A stretch of DNA of 64,000 nucleotides from positions 1,834,001 to 1,898,000 of the forward strand of contig CP014609.1 of the NCBI GenBank assembly GCA_001586195.1, read 5' to 3'. A program made the position numbers and the translations under genes. Every line of letters begins with the position of its first letter. Positions within the stretch are counted from its first letter, which is position 1. A model generated the notes under the pieces. The model was not told where the DNA came from and searched no databases. It saw nothing but the letters and a program-made list of their open reading frames with translations. Of the stretch, positions 25,385-34,972 are shown piece after piece. This DNA comes from Solibacillus silvestris. GTDB taxonomy: Bacteria; Bacillota; Bacilli; Bacillales_A; Planococcaceae.

Positions 25385-25736
25385 CACAAGACCACATCGA
25401 CAGGGCTAATTTTATGAAAGCACATAAGGTTGGTGCAGAATACATTTTGAGAAGGGCTGAAGCAGTAAAATAGGAAAACCAAGTTTACTCTTTTCAGTCA
25501 AAGAAAAAGGGTCTTCCATCCATAAAAAAAGAAACGAATAAACAGCCATAACAAGTAGTAGTAGGTTCACCAGATGTACTTCAAGCAGAAATCCACCGTC
25601 TACGGAAAAATATAAGGAGTATTACAACACGAAACGTTTAAAGGCAAAATTAAAAATGAGTCCGGTGGAATACCGGACTCATTTTACTCAAGCTGCCTAA
25701 TGAAATAACCGTGTCTAACTTTAAGGGGTCACTACA
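25385..25736 (+). mobile_element. IS3-family (IS150-type) remnant
   Basis: Decayed orfA pieces (MKAHKVGAEYILRRAEAV; SPDVLQAEIHRLRKN) are fused by deletion to the last 27 codons of orfB (EYYNTKRLKAKLKMSPVEYR, then THFTQAA and stop). The right end GTGTCTAAC...GGGGTCACTAC at 25711-25735 is the same inverted repeat as in the complete IS at 53848-55298. Non-functional. Confidence 0.75.
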
Positions 25737-25803
25737 GGTAGTTATCTAGATATTTTGTGGCTACGCCTTTAAGAAATAAGGGTTGAGCTTCTTTGAGACA
25801 TAC

Positions 25804-28800
25804 TTAATTATTATTGATCAAATAACGTAACATAACTGTGTTTTCTTCAATTTTATAAGAAAGCCCAAGCCAATAAAGACCTTTTTTTTCATTTGTTAGA
25901 TCAATCATAAACGTTTCTGGATTTTCATCCAATGCATTTACATTTAACTCTTTTGCTTCATTGTTGATTGTGTGGCTATATCCGATTGCATTCGGTTTCA
26001 CTTTTTTACCGTCTAACCCGATGACTATATTGTCTAAATTAACCACTGGACCTTTAATTTCGCCCATTTCAACAAATTGTGTACCAGCAAGCAACGACGT
26101 TAACTTACTTAATTCTTTTAATGGAGAGAAATCCGTTATCTCATTCCAAGGTATAGATAGCGTCTCTAAATTTTTAGCATATTCCAAACCTTCTAAAGAA
26201 CGTACGCCTTGTGATTCACTTGTTAAGCTTGTCAGTTTATACATTTCACTTAGTGTGATATCTCCTTGTAAGCCTAATGTACTTTTAATGGCATTGCTTA
26301 AATTGGAATCTTTAATTGTAATTACTTGGTTTAAATCCATTTCCTCAAGATTTACTTTTGCATTTTCTAAGGCTGTAACTGCTTCATCTACTTCTGTTTG
26401 TGTCGCCATCTCATTTGCTAATACTTCTCTAGCTTTTGCTATGGCAGTTTGTAGAGCTTGCACACTAGCCTTCGAATATTTTTCTTTATTGATTGCTTCT
26501 GCAACTTCCAATCCAGCTTCTAGATCCCCTGTATATACTGTATCCGCATTTGCAAAATGGAATTTAGCATCTCCCCATGTTGCATGGTCAGACCCATTTC
26601 CGTTCCCGCCGTCTGCTACGACTAATCTCAATTCCTTTGCTCCAGCAAGGTTCACTTCAATGAATTGTTGAGGTACTTTAGATGTCATTAATCCGCTGTC
26701 GAACTGCTTTACATCATCTACATATACTTGAAATACTACAGAGCCTACAGTATTATACATTTGGCGATCAACACCAACAAAAGAAGTAAAGTAAGCAACA
26801 TCTTTATCTGTTAATTCATATACGATTGTTGAATTAGAATGTGCGCCAATCCCTTTTTCATAAACTACTCCGCCTCCATCCTCAGTCGTTAATCTTAAGC
26901 TATTACCACTCGTTGCTTTATCTTTTATTGGAGCTGCATAGCTGTTCTGTGTGGACGTCCAATCAAAATCTGAAAGGTAGCTATAGTCTTCCATATTTAC
27001 TACTGTAATTGTTCTTGATTCTGTTACTGTATTTCCTTCGCTATCTGTTACTGAATAGAAAAGTTTATACTTACCCGCTTTATTAAAGTTAACTTTTTCC
27101 ACGCCTGACACTACTACTTGCGAAGTCAAATCGCCATCTTCTGCATCCATCGCTGAAAATTGCCCTTTAATATCAATAGGCTGTCCTAGCTTAGTTGCTT
27201 CAGATGTTACCTTAAGTACTGGCGCACTAGAGTTTTTTGTCAACTTAGCATCTGCCCACACTGTATGGTCAGCTGTATTTCCATTAATTCCGGCATCTGT
27301 TGTAATTAATTTCACTTCTTTTACACCAGTAACAGGTACTTTTACAAACTCACTGCTTGTGTTCGATCCGAATACATCACTTGCAAAGTAATTTTCGCCA
27401 TCTACCCATACTTCGAACTTTGCAGATGATCCTTGTCCTTTCATCGCCTTGTCGATGCCAATATAACTTTCAAAGAAATCAAAGCCTTTGCCCTCAATGT
27501 TATATACAATTTCGGACTTAGCATGCGCGCCAATTCCTTTCACGTAAGTTGTTTCAAGTCCTTGACGAATAAGCCCAATTGTTCCACCAGATGGCGATTT
27601 ATCGATCTGATATCCGCCCCACGCGATATTGGCTGCTACAGGAGTTAAATCCGATACATATTCAAAATCACTGACTACAGTCACTTGCGTCGACTTCGTC
27701 TCTGTAACGCCATTATTTTTCACTGAATAAACAAGCTCATAGTTCCCTTTTTTTGTTACATCTACATTGGAGTTAACCGTAACTTCCTCTGTAAGATCAT
27801 TTCCTTGATAGTCAACAGCTTTTACAAAATCGATTGGATTAAATTGTTGGTTTAATTTAAGTGTCAGCTGGTCTTCAATGGAAATAGTAGGTTTAAATGC
27901 CTTCACTTCAACAGGTTTTAAGCTATTTAGTTGTTTATCATAGGCGATAACTTCATAGGAATAGTTTTCATTTGCATCGACGTTTTTATCGATAAATGTT
28001 GAAGTAGAAGTAAACCCTATTAACGTACCATTGCGAATAATTTCATATCCAAGTAAATGTTCCTTATTTGCTGAATCTATCGAAAGTGCTAATGTATTTG
28101 TCTGATTAGCTTCGTTACGTTTAATACTTATATCGACTGAAGCATCTGTAGTAAAGCCATTTCCTTGATAGCCGACTATACTATTATTTAAATACCAGAT
28201 TTTTTTAGGGGCAGAATATTGGCTTACTGCTTTTTTTGTTTCTTCAGTTACCGTAAACCCATGTCTAGCAAAATAACTAGATAAATCTTGATTTAATACT
28301 TCTGAAGAAAATTGAATTAAGTATTGTTGCTTAGAAAGATCACCATTCGGGAGTGACACAGATCGATCACGATAATATTTATTTAATTCTGACCAATAGC
28401 CAGGGTGAGCTAATTCAAGCTGCCAAAACGCACCTAATCTTTCTTGAAGCGATAAAGCACTCATTACCGATTGGTTTTCAGCTATTAAATAACTATACAT
28501 TTTCTCAAATGGAATTCGGTTGTCGATGGAATTATAATCGACAGACATGGCCATCGAAACCATATTATTTGTTACTTCGCCATATTCCCTTACACCTACA
28601 GCCATGCGATGACCTATTTCGTGTGTTAGTCCCCAGCCAGGATAAGTTTTTCTAAAGTCACTGAACATTAATGGAACCGTTCCTCGTTGTATACCTGTAT
28701 GGTTTCCTGCAGCATACATGGCTCCATATGGCTGCATCAATCGTATATTTTCTCTAATATATTTCGGATCATGCACTTCACTACTTACGTCCAAACCAGA

Positions 28801-30903
28801 GAAGTCAAATAACTTCTTAATCCAGACATCATAACCATTTACTGTAGCCATTGGATCAAGATTTTCCGTAATATATTGGTTATATGCTTGAGAAGCTGTG
28901 CCTGTAAAGATTATACGATCACTTACAATTTCTACTACATCAATTAACTTACGCTCATTTACATTTGGATGTGCTGCTTTATCCGCATTTAAACGATTGT
29001 TATAGTCGGTTAAAAATGCTTTAAATTCTTCTATATTCGTATCCTTTGTGAAAATAGGAAACCTTTCTCCCCCTTCAAAACGAATGATAGGTGCTTTCGT
29101 TTGTTCCTTTGGTGTATAAGGATTGACGATATAGATTGGTCCACCTTGTGTAACATTTCCTGTGTAGATCGTTGGAACAGTAAATTCATTTTTACCCGGC
29201 TTTAAATTGACCGTTCTGTCCCATGCATTCCAGCTACCTTCTTGTTGTGTGAAGACAAGTTGTGGTAATGGCCCACTCGCATCTGCATCTACATATACCG
29301 TTATCTTTTCTCCAGCTCTAGCCGCAATGCCCGTTGGTTGATTATTCGTTCCATATGTCATTTTTAATTTCTGCTGACCATGGCTGACCATATTCCCGTG
29401 CTGTTCGGCTTTAATTATTCTTCCTGCTGTCACTAACTCGCCTTTTACAATCTTTTTAGCTAGCTCAAGGCTCTCTTTGTATGTTTCATATAAAGGATGC
29501 GACTTTGCTGCTTCTTCAAGTTCATTGATTTGATTTAATGTGCTGTATTCATCCGCAACTGCACTCATCGTAGCGTCTTTAAATAAACTGTTTATTTTAT
29601 TTTGGACTACATCCTCTTTATAAAAAGCTAATTCAGCTAATGTTGCCCAATTTTGATTTGATTTTTTAAATTTGAACTTCATCCGTTTAAATGTAGTTGG
29701 TTCAAATTTAGCCTCTATTAATCCATCTATCATGTTGTGCTGACCCGTTGATAAAAGTTGATATGTATCCCCTTGAGAGGTTTGAGAAGCATATATTTCA
29801 AATTCTTCAGCGAATCCTTTACGATCAGATGGTCTTGCTCCATACACAAGACGTTCTAACATAACTGCCTCTTTGAACGTTACTTCTACTTCATTCGAGA
29901 AAGTCGATGTATTCGCTTTATTCGTTTCCCAATATGTATTTAACTTGCCGTCCACAGCATTCTCAATTGCAGCACTGCCATAGTGACCTGCATTGTTTGT
30001 AATGCTTTGGATATTCGAATAGTCCATTCTGTAAAGCGCTGAGTACTTAGCATTCTCATAATGACTGAACGACTTCGTAACCGCTTTCGTAGCTTCTATT
30101 TGCTGTGTATTTAATAGGATTTTCGCATTTTGTATATCTTCTTTATATTGTTCATATAAAGGATGCGATTTGAGTGCGTTTTCGAAATTGTTTAGTTTTT
30201 CTACCGTATTGTAATTTGCTGACACTTCAATTTTACTACTATCCGTAAATAACGAGGCCATTTGATCCCCTAGCACATCTTTTTTATAAAAGCTAAACTC
30301 TGCTGCACTTGCCCAGTTTTGATTTGCTTTGTTAAACACAAATTTAAGGCGCTTAAACTGTGTAGGGTTAAATTTTATTTCAATGACGTCCCCTACTGAA
30401 CTTTTATATTCTCCATCTGCAATAAATGTGAATTTATCTCCCTCTTCAGTAGTAGAGCCGTAGATTTCAAACTCCTGGGCAAAGCCTTTTCCACCTGGCC
30501 GTGCTGCGTATACAATACGATTTAATTCTGTTAAGTCCTTTAAAGTAAACACTACCTCATTCGTAAACGTCTCACTATTCGGTTTTCCTGTTTCCCAATG
30601 GGTTGTTAAAATCTCGTCAATTGCATATGAAAGATTAGAATTCGAGTACTTTCCACCATTATTTTCTATTGTTTTAATGTTGATGTTATCCATTTTAAAA
30701 ACTTCATTATAGTCATTCAATAGTTCTTTCCCTTGCAAACTAAATTTACTAACTACCGCATTATATGAGATGTCTACGTCACCCTCCATTGCGGTTTTTA
30801 AGTCTTTTTGATCTGGTAATTCTTCGGCTAATACATTAAACGGAACACTTGCTATGTTAATCGCCATAGCTGCTGCAGTTGCAATTGACAATACTTTTTT
30901 CAT
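25804..30903 (-). CDS. Giant secreted M60-type metalloprotease (mucinase-like)
   Basis: 1699 residues with signal peptide (MKKVLSIATAAAMAINIASV...VLAEE). In order: two F5/8-type C (discoidin) modules (about 55-205 and 285-425, both with HWETGKPNSETFTNEV- or YWETNKANTSTFSNEV-like strands) each followed by a helical spacer; a Peptidase_M60 core with HEIGH near residue 760 (GWGLTHEIGHR) and a Glu ~10 residues on; a fibronectin-III-like region; Ig-like DUF5011 domains; two NPCBM-type sugar-binding modules (KGIGAHAKSEIVY, KGIGAHSNSTIVY); a FIVAR-like helical repeat; a short leucine-rich region. M60 enzymes cut O-glycosylated mucins. No LPXTG is seen. RBS ACAGGAGGT is strong. Confidence 0.88.
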   Translation of the reverse strand: MKKVLSIATAAAMAINIASVPFNVLAEELPDQKDLKTAMEGDVDISYNAVVSKFSLQGKELLNDYNEVFKMDNINIKTIENNGGKYSNSNLSYAIDEILTTHWETGKPNSETFTNEVVFTLKDLTELNRIVYAARPGGKGFAQEFEIYGSTTEEGDKFTFIADGEYKSSVGDVIEIKFNPTQFKRLKFVFNKANQNWASAAEFSFYKKDVLGDQMASLFTDSSKIEVSANYNTVEKLNNFENALKSHPLYEQYKEDIQNAKILLNTQQIEATKAVTKSFSHYENAKYSALYRMDYSNIQSITNNAGHYGSAAIENAVDGKLNTYWETNKANTSTFSNEVEVTFKEAVMLERLVYGARPSDRKGFAEEFEIYASQTSQGDTYQLLSTGQHNMIDGLIEAKFEPTTFKRMKFKFKKSNQNWATLAELAFYKEDVVQNKINSLFKDATMSAVADEYSTLNQINELEEAAKSHPLYETYKESLELAKKIVKGELVTAGRIIKAEQHGNMVSHGQQKLKMTYGTNNQPTGIAARAGEKITVYVDADASGPLPQLVFTQQEGSWNAWDRTVNLKPGKNEFTVPTIYTGNVTQGGPIYIVNPYTPKEQTKAPIIRFEGGERFPIFTKDTNIEEFKAFLTDYNNRLNADKAAHPNVNERKLIDVVEIVSDRIIFTGTASQAYNQYITENLDPMATVNGYDVWIKKLFDFSGLDVSSEVHDPKYIRENIRLMQPYGAMYAAGNHTGIQRGTVPLMFSDFRKTYPGWGLTHEIGHRMAVGVREYGEVTNNMVSMAMSVDYNSIDNRIPFEKMYSYLIAENQSVMSALSLQERLGAFWQLELAHPGYWSELNKYYRDRSVSLPNGDLSKQQYLIQFSSEVLNQDLSSYFARHGFTVTEETKKAVSQYSAPKKIWYLNNSIVGYQGNGFTTDASVDISIKRNEANQTNTLALSIDSANKEHLLGYEIIRNGTLIGFTSTSTFIDKNVDANENYSYEVIAYDKQLNSLKPVEVKAFKPTISIEDQLTLKLNQQFNPIDFVKAVDYQGNDLTEEVTVNSNVDVTKKGNYELVYSVKNNGVTETKSTQVTVVSDFEYVSDLTPVAANIAWGGYQIDKSPSGGTIGLIRQGLETTYVKGIGAHAKSEIVYNIEGKGFDFFESYIGIDKAMKGQGSSAKFEVWVDGENYFASDVFGSNTSSEFVKVPVTGVKEVKLITTDAGINGNTADHTVWADAKLTKNSSAPVLKVTSEATKLGQPIDIKGQFSAMDAEDGDLTSQVVVSGVEKVNFNKAGKYKLFYSVTDSEGNTVTESRTITVVNMEDYSYLSDFDWTSTQNSYAAPIKDKATSGNSLRLTTEDGGGVVYEKGIGAHSNSTIVYELTDKDVAYFTSFVGVDRQMYNTVGSVVFQVYVDDVKQFDSGLMTSKVPQQFIEVNLAGAKELRLVVADGGNGNGSDHATWGDAKFHFANADTVYTGDLEAGLEVAEAINKEKYSKASVQALQTAIAKAREVLANEMATQTEVDEAVTALENAKVNLEEMDLNQVITIKDSNLSNAIKSTLGLQGDITLSEMYKLTSLTSESQGVRSLEGLEYAKNLETLSIPWNEITDFSPLKELSKLTSLLAGTQFVEMGEIKGPVVNLDNIVIGLDGKKVKPNAIGYSHTINNEAKELNVNALDENPETFMIDLTNEKKGLYWLGLSYKIEENTVMLRYLINNN

Positions 30904-31221
30904 ATTATTACCTCCTGTTGTATAAAAATAAATATTTAAAAATTCCAGAATCGGAAGTTTTATTCATATGCATTTCATTTCAAAAATAAGAACTATATTC
31001 CCTTATAATCAAAAAAATACAAATAGTTAAGTTCTTCAAAATAATAATATATTTAGAAAAATATTAAAATCAAGATATATTTTGTTGAAAAATCTATTAT
31101 TTGGTACAAAAGGATAATAAGTAACATATAAAAAATCTAAAACAATGACTTTTAGCACTCAAAAAATTCATACTGAAATAGCTGAATTTATCCCCCATCT
31201 AAACCCTCTCCCATTAAATTA

Positions 31222-31292
31222 TTCTTCAATAATATTGCCCTTTAATGAAAACTAGCGTTGATTCTTATTTCAGAATCGCGCACGATTTGAGG
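31222..31292 (+). repeat. Double-hairpin repeat, degenerate copy
   Basis: Leftmost copy of the family. TTCAATAATATTGCCC, then an inner hairpin around GATTCTTATTTCAGAATCGCGC, then the decayed right arm CGATTTGA. Together with the next copy it fills much of the 690-bp gap between the M60 gene and the orotidylate decarboxylase gene; nothing else is seen there. Confidence 0.6.
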
Positions 31293-31334
31293 TACAACAA
31301 CATTATTTAATGATTGAAAAAATTTACGGTTGTT

Positions 31335-31403
31335 GTTCACAAACTGCCCCTATAACGGATAAAGACCCTTTCCTTATTTAAGGAAAGCGCCAGTTTGTTG
31401 AAG
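31335..31403 (+). repeat. Double-hairpin repeat
   Basis: Left arm TTCACAAACTGCCCC, TATAACGG, inner hairpin CCTTTCCTTATTTAAGGAAAG, right arm CGCCAGTTTGTTGAA. Both arms differ from the common form at matching positions (AAACTG with CAGTTT), so pairing is kept. Confidence 0.8.
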
Positions 31404-31590
31404 ATCGTTTTTAAGTTAATCCCCTGTATTGAAGTATAGGGATTTGTTTGATTTATACGATACCATTGGCTTTTAATATAACATTTCGTATATATATCTT
31501 TATTGGAATATCAAAATATCTAAAAATACAGAAATCTCATTTGTTTTTAATGTATATTAGAATAGTAAAACTTTGGAATGAGGTGTTGTT

Positions 31591-32538
31591 GTGAATAGTG
31601 TTAATTATGCTGATAGAATATGTATAGAAATAAAAAAGAAGCGATCACACGCTGTTATCGGTTTGGATCCAATTATCGAACGTATTCCTACATTTATTTT
31701 GAAAGATGCGGAACAAAATTTCGGGAAATGTGATGCAGGTGCAGCAGCGGCATTTATTGCCTTTAATCAATTAATTATTGATGCTGTTGAATCTTATGTT
31801 GCAATCGTTAAGCCACAACTTGCTTATTATGAAGTTTACGGAGCTGCAGGAATAGATGCATATTGGAAAACTGTTGAATATGCACAGAAAAAAGGTTTAC
31901 TAGTAATTGCTGATGCAAAACGAGGCGATATTGATTCTACAGCAAGTGCATACGCCCGTTCATTTTTCGGAGATACCTTTAATGAATGGCAAACGCATAA
32001 AAAGGTAGATTCACTAACGATAAATCCTTATTTAGGCTCAGATAGTTTAGAGCCATTTGTTGAGCAAGCTATTTCAAAACAAACGGGTTTATTTATCTTA
32101 GTAAAGACAAGTAATCCATCATCTGGCGATTTACAAGACGTAGTCACAAACACAGGTACAATAGCTGAACAGGTCGCACAACTTGTACATAACTATGCTT
32201 TACGTGATATCGGAAAAAGTGGTTATTCTTCAATAGGAGCTGTTGTAGGCGCAACGTATCCTGAAGAACAACAAGTATTTAGAGAAGCTATGCCTTACTC
32301 ATTATTTTTAGTCCCAGGTTATGGTACACAGGGTGCTAAAGGAAAAGATATTACAAATGCCTTTAATGAGGATGGTTTCGGCGCATTAATTAGTGCCTCA
32401 AGGAGTATCATTTTTGCATATGAAAAAGATAAATCAGAAACCTTCGAACAAGTCCAATTGTCAATAATAAATGCTGTCAATATGATGAATGCTGATATTA
32501 ATACAGCGCTTAAAGATGTAGGTAAACTAAACTGGTAA
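31591..32538 (+). CDS. pyrF: Orotidine 5'-phosphate decarboxylase, type 2
   Basis: 315 residues. The catalytic D-K-D set is in IADAKRGDIDST (Asp108, Lys110, Asp113); the phosphate end shows GAVVGATYPEEQ and VPGYGTQGA. Length and KPQLAYYEVYGAAG belong to the type 2 family, larger than the type 1 PyrF of Bacillus pyr operons. GTG start with AATGAGGTG upstream. It makes UMP from OMP in the cytoplasm. It stands alone, without other pyr genes, and lies at the edge of the repeat array, so it may be an acquired or second copy. Confidence 0.9.
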   Translation: MNSVNYADRICIEIKKKRSHAVIGLDPIIERIPTFILKDAEQNFGKCDAGAAAAFIAFNQLIIDAVESYVAIVKPQLAYYEVYGAAGIDAYWKTVEYAQKKGLLVIADAKRGDIDSTASAYARSFFGDTFNEWQTHKKVDSLTINPYLGSDSLEPFVEQAISKQTGLFILVKTSNPSSGDLQDVVTNTGTIAEQVAQLVHNYALRDIGKSGYSSIGAVVGATYPEEQQVFREAMPYSLFLVPGYGTQGAKGKDITNAFNEDGFGALISASRSIIFAYEKDKSETFEQVQLSIINAVNMMNADINTALKDVGKLNW

Positions 32539-32556
32539 CTACATTTTTAATAATTT

Positions 32557-32592
32557 TAAAGATCCCAAACTTTTATCGTTTGGGATTTTTCA
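32557..32592 (+). terminator. Terminator of pyrF
   Basis: GATCCCAAAC and GTTTGGGATT arms followed by TTTT. Confidence 0.85.
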
Positions 32593-32599
32593 TAAAATG

Positions 32600-33370
32600 T
32601 TATTCAATAATCTGGCCCGGTCGTAATATGAGGTTAGCCAGATTATTCTGGTCGACCTTTTTCTTTTAGGTCTTATTATAACGGTAGTCGGGGTAGCAAT
32701 CTGGCCCGTGGGACTTCATCCCTTCCGCAAAACTGTTCACCCCCTATTAGATAGTTTATTAGAATTTCTAAGGGATATAGAGAAATTGGCTGACGGAAAG
32801 CAACCTGCGGTTATTTTAGAGTCTACAGGTCAATATCATATGCCTATCATTCAATTTTTGGAAGAGCAACAATACGTCTATATTATTGTAAATCCTCTTA
32901 TCTCTCATCGTGCTAGAAGTACAAATTTACGCAAGGTAAAGACCGATGCCATTGATGCCTATCATCTATGTGAACTGTATTACAAAGAAGAATTAGAGCC
33001 ATATAAAAAAAGATGCTACAACTCTTAAATCTTCGTAATATCACAAGACAACAAGAAACGGTATCAAGCACGGCTGCACAAACAAAGTTACAGCTACAAT
33101 CCATCTTAGATCAAGTATTTCCTGAATATAGAGGTGAGTAGCAATAATTGCTTGTGCTAATAAGCTTTTACATTGAATTTATGCCCTACTAAAAAGGAAA
33201 GAGGACTTCCAAAATGCGGTTTAAAACTATATCTAAGTACATTAAACAAAACCCTCCATTTTTAATGGGAAGGCTTATTTGGTATACCCTTTTTTAGTAT
33301 ATCATGCAGGTTTTAATATTTTTATTGAAAAATCTTGACAACACAACTATTAGCTGGTGTTGTGGAATAA
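32600..33370 (+). mobile_element. IS110-family remnant inside a repeat copy
   Basis: The left boundary is half a repeat (TATTCAATAATCTGGCCC, 32600-32618) and the right boundary is the other repeat end (GTTGTGGAATAA, to 33370). Between them lie the IS110 left end, a transposase fragment at 32708-33028 (VILESTGQYHMPIIQFLE, VKTDAIDAYHLCELYYKEE), a frameshift, and a deletion near 33138 that joins codons ~165 and ~380 of the intact relative at 51640. The right end TTTAGTATATCATG...CTATTAGCTGGT matches that of the intact copy. Inactive. Confidence 0.8.
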
Positions 33371-33387
33371 GAATCAGCTTTTTGGGA

Positions 33388-34110
33388 TTAGCGAATTATA
33401 TACTCATAGTTTTCTCCATTGGCTGTGATTATTGCTTTTAATGGTTTACCATCTTTCTCCACACTAGTTGGAACTGAAGTTAAAAAATGAACCACTCGGG
33501 TCTGCGACGGTTCAATAATTGAATTGTTTGAAATACTGAATTTATTTTCTTGAACATCTTCATAACTTTTTCTTTCAAAACTTGTAAATGAATTTAATTC
33601 CTCTCTTTCATCACAGATGATTTTAATATCCATAAAATCATCTGATTCAGATAATTCAGTAGATGAAAGGTTTCGTACAGTTACTAAAATATCTAAATAT
33701 ATTTCGTCCTTATTCCCATTGTTCAAATAATTAGAAGTGGGTCCGGAATTAGTTGGATAAATGTTCTTCCCGAAATTATTACTTTGGATCGTAAATTCAA
33801 TATAATCTTGTACTATTATTTTCTCCATTATCTTTACTTCTGTTGGAACAACTACATCATTACTATAGAACATGTTATGTGCCGCTTGTCTTAAAGTATC
33901 TAATGACTGTGTAGCAAGAAATATCATGACGATTATTGTTAATATGGCAGTGAGAATAGGGGCATACCAAGAACGAGTATTTTTGTAATCACGATTATGA
34001 ACTATAACGGTTTTCTGCAATATTTTATTACGTAATTGACTTTTGGATTTTTCTGTTATTTTTAATTCTTGTTTCAAATCATGAAATTGTTCATCTAAAA
34101 AGGGTGTCAT
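33388..34110 (-). CDS. Membrane-anchored anti-sigma-like protein
   Basis: 240 residues with one TM helix (YAPILTAILTIIVMIFLAT, about 50-68). The N-terminal ~48 residues are cytoplasmic and helical, as expected for a sigma-binding part; the remaining ~170 residues are an external beta domain (DEIYLDILVTVRNLSSTEL; TRVVHFLTSVPTSVEKDG), like the DUF4179/DUF5643 group. It overlaps the sigma gene by 20 bp, so the two are translated together. The likely role is to hold its sigma factor until an envelope signal comes. Confidence 0.75.
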   Translation of the reverse strand: MTPFLDEQFHDLKQELKITEKSKSQLRNKILQKTVIVHNRDYKNTRSWYAPILTAILTIIVMIFLATQSLDTLRQAAHNMFYSNDVVVPTEVKIMEKIIVQDYIEFTIQSNNFGKNIYPTNSGPTSNYLNNGNKDEIYLDILVTVRNLSSTELSESDDFMDIKIICDEREELNSFTSFERKSYEDVQENKFSISNNSIIEPSQTRVVHFLTSVPTSVEKDGKPLKAIITANGENYEYIIR

Positions 34111-34621
34111 AAGTAAGCCCTCCTTTCAATAACTCCTTTTTAAGTTGTGCTAAAGCTCTTTTTAAAGTCATTTTCACTTTACTTTCAGACCAGTTTAGAA
34201 CCATCGATGCTTCTTCCGTAGAGAATTCTTTTATCTTTCTCAAAATTATCACGTGTCTGTAAGTAGGTTTTAATTGTTGAATAGTTCTATACAATTGTTC
34301 GGTCTGATCATTCATGACTACGATTTGTTCAGGTATTGGATGGTAGTCTTTTTCTGTGGATGTGATATCTAAATAATGTTGTAACGGATGTTTTTTTCGG
34401 AAATAGTCATTTACAACATTAAAAGCAATTGAAAATAACCATGTTTTCACCGTCGATTTATGTTCAAATTCATGTTGCTTTTTATACGCTTTAATAAAAG
34501 TTTCCTGCGTTAAATCTTCTGCATGTTGATAGTCTTTTACTATTAAAAGTATGTAAGTTAAGATGGGGTCGCCATATTCCTCAAACCATTTAGTTAATTC
34601 TTCTTGATTCAAAATGTTCAC
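34091..34621 (-). CDS. ECF sigma factor
   Basis: 176 residues. Region 2 (YILLIVKDYQHAEDLTQETF, then KAYKKQHEF) and region 4 (LKPTYRHVIILRKIKEFS, then WSESKVKMTLKRAL) are both complete. RBS AAGAGGTG precedes a TTG start. It forms an operon with the overlapping anti-sigma gene. A TGAC-N17-CGTC element upstream suggests autoregulation. Confidence 0.88.
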   Translation of the reverse strand: MNILNQEELTKWFEEYGDPILTYILLIVKDYQHAEDLTQETFIKAYKKQHEFEHKSTVKTWLFSIAFNVVNDYFRKKHPLQHYLDITSTEKDYHPIPEQIVVMNDQTEQLYRTIQQLKPTYRHVIILRKIKEFSTEEASMVLNWSESKVKMTLKRALAQLKKELLKGGLTYDTLFR

Positions 34622-34638
34622 CTCTTTCTATAAACTTA

Positions 34639-34663
34639 GACGTAAAATAAAATCAAAGCGTCA
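34639..34663 (-). promoter_or_regulatory. Candidate ECF-type autoregulatory promoter
   Basis: On the minus strand TGAC (34663-34660), a 17-bp spacer with a T-rich patch, then CGTC (34642-34639), 18 bases before the sigma start. Spacing and elements resemble promoters read by Bacillus ECF sigma factors such as SigY. Confidence 0.5.
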
Positions 34664-34771
34664 CGTTTTTTATTATGTTTATTTTACCTAGCCGATGGTA
34701 TGTTAATAAAGCTATGAGTATAAGTAATGCAACTATAAAATATAATGGAATTTTTAGTCGTAAGAGCCTTG

Positions 34772-34800
34772 CTCAACAATATGGCCCGATTGTTGAATAA
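34772..34800 (+). repeat. Short-form repeat (outer palindrome only)
   Basis: CTCAACAATATGGCCC runs straight into CGATTGTTGAATAA; the inner hairpin present in long copies is absent. Otherwise the 34664-34972 gap holds nothing I can name. Confidence 0.75.
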
Positions 34801-34972
34801 GTTAAATTATAATCTAATTAAAAAGCCCCCTACCACTGGGTTTATTCAGAAGTAACGGGCACTGATATTATAATGTGTGATAGCGATTTCTGCTTAATAG
34901 CTAATATGCCGAGCATTGCTGTTAATTTTCAACTTTTGAATCCAAGTATATTAATAATTAAATTAAATTGAA

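Noticed and set aside
25961-26671. 236-codon plus-strand ORF inside the M60 gene
   Set aside because: Antisense shadow of a long, well-supported secreted protein; no RBS and no protein-like composition.
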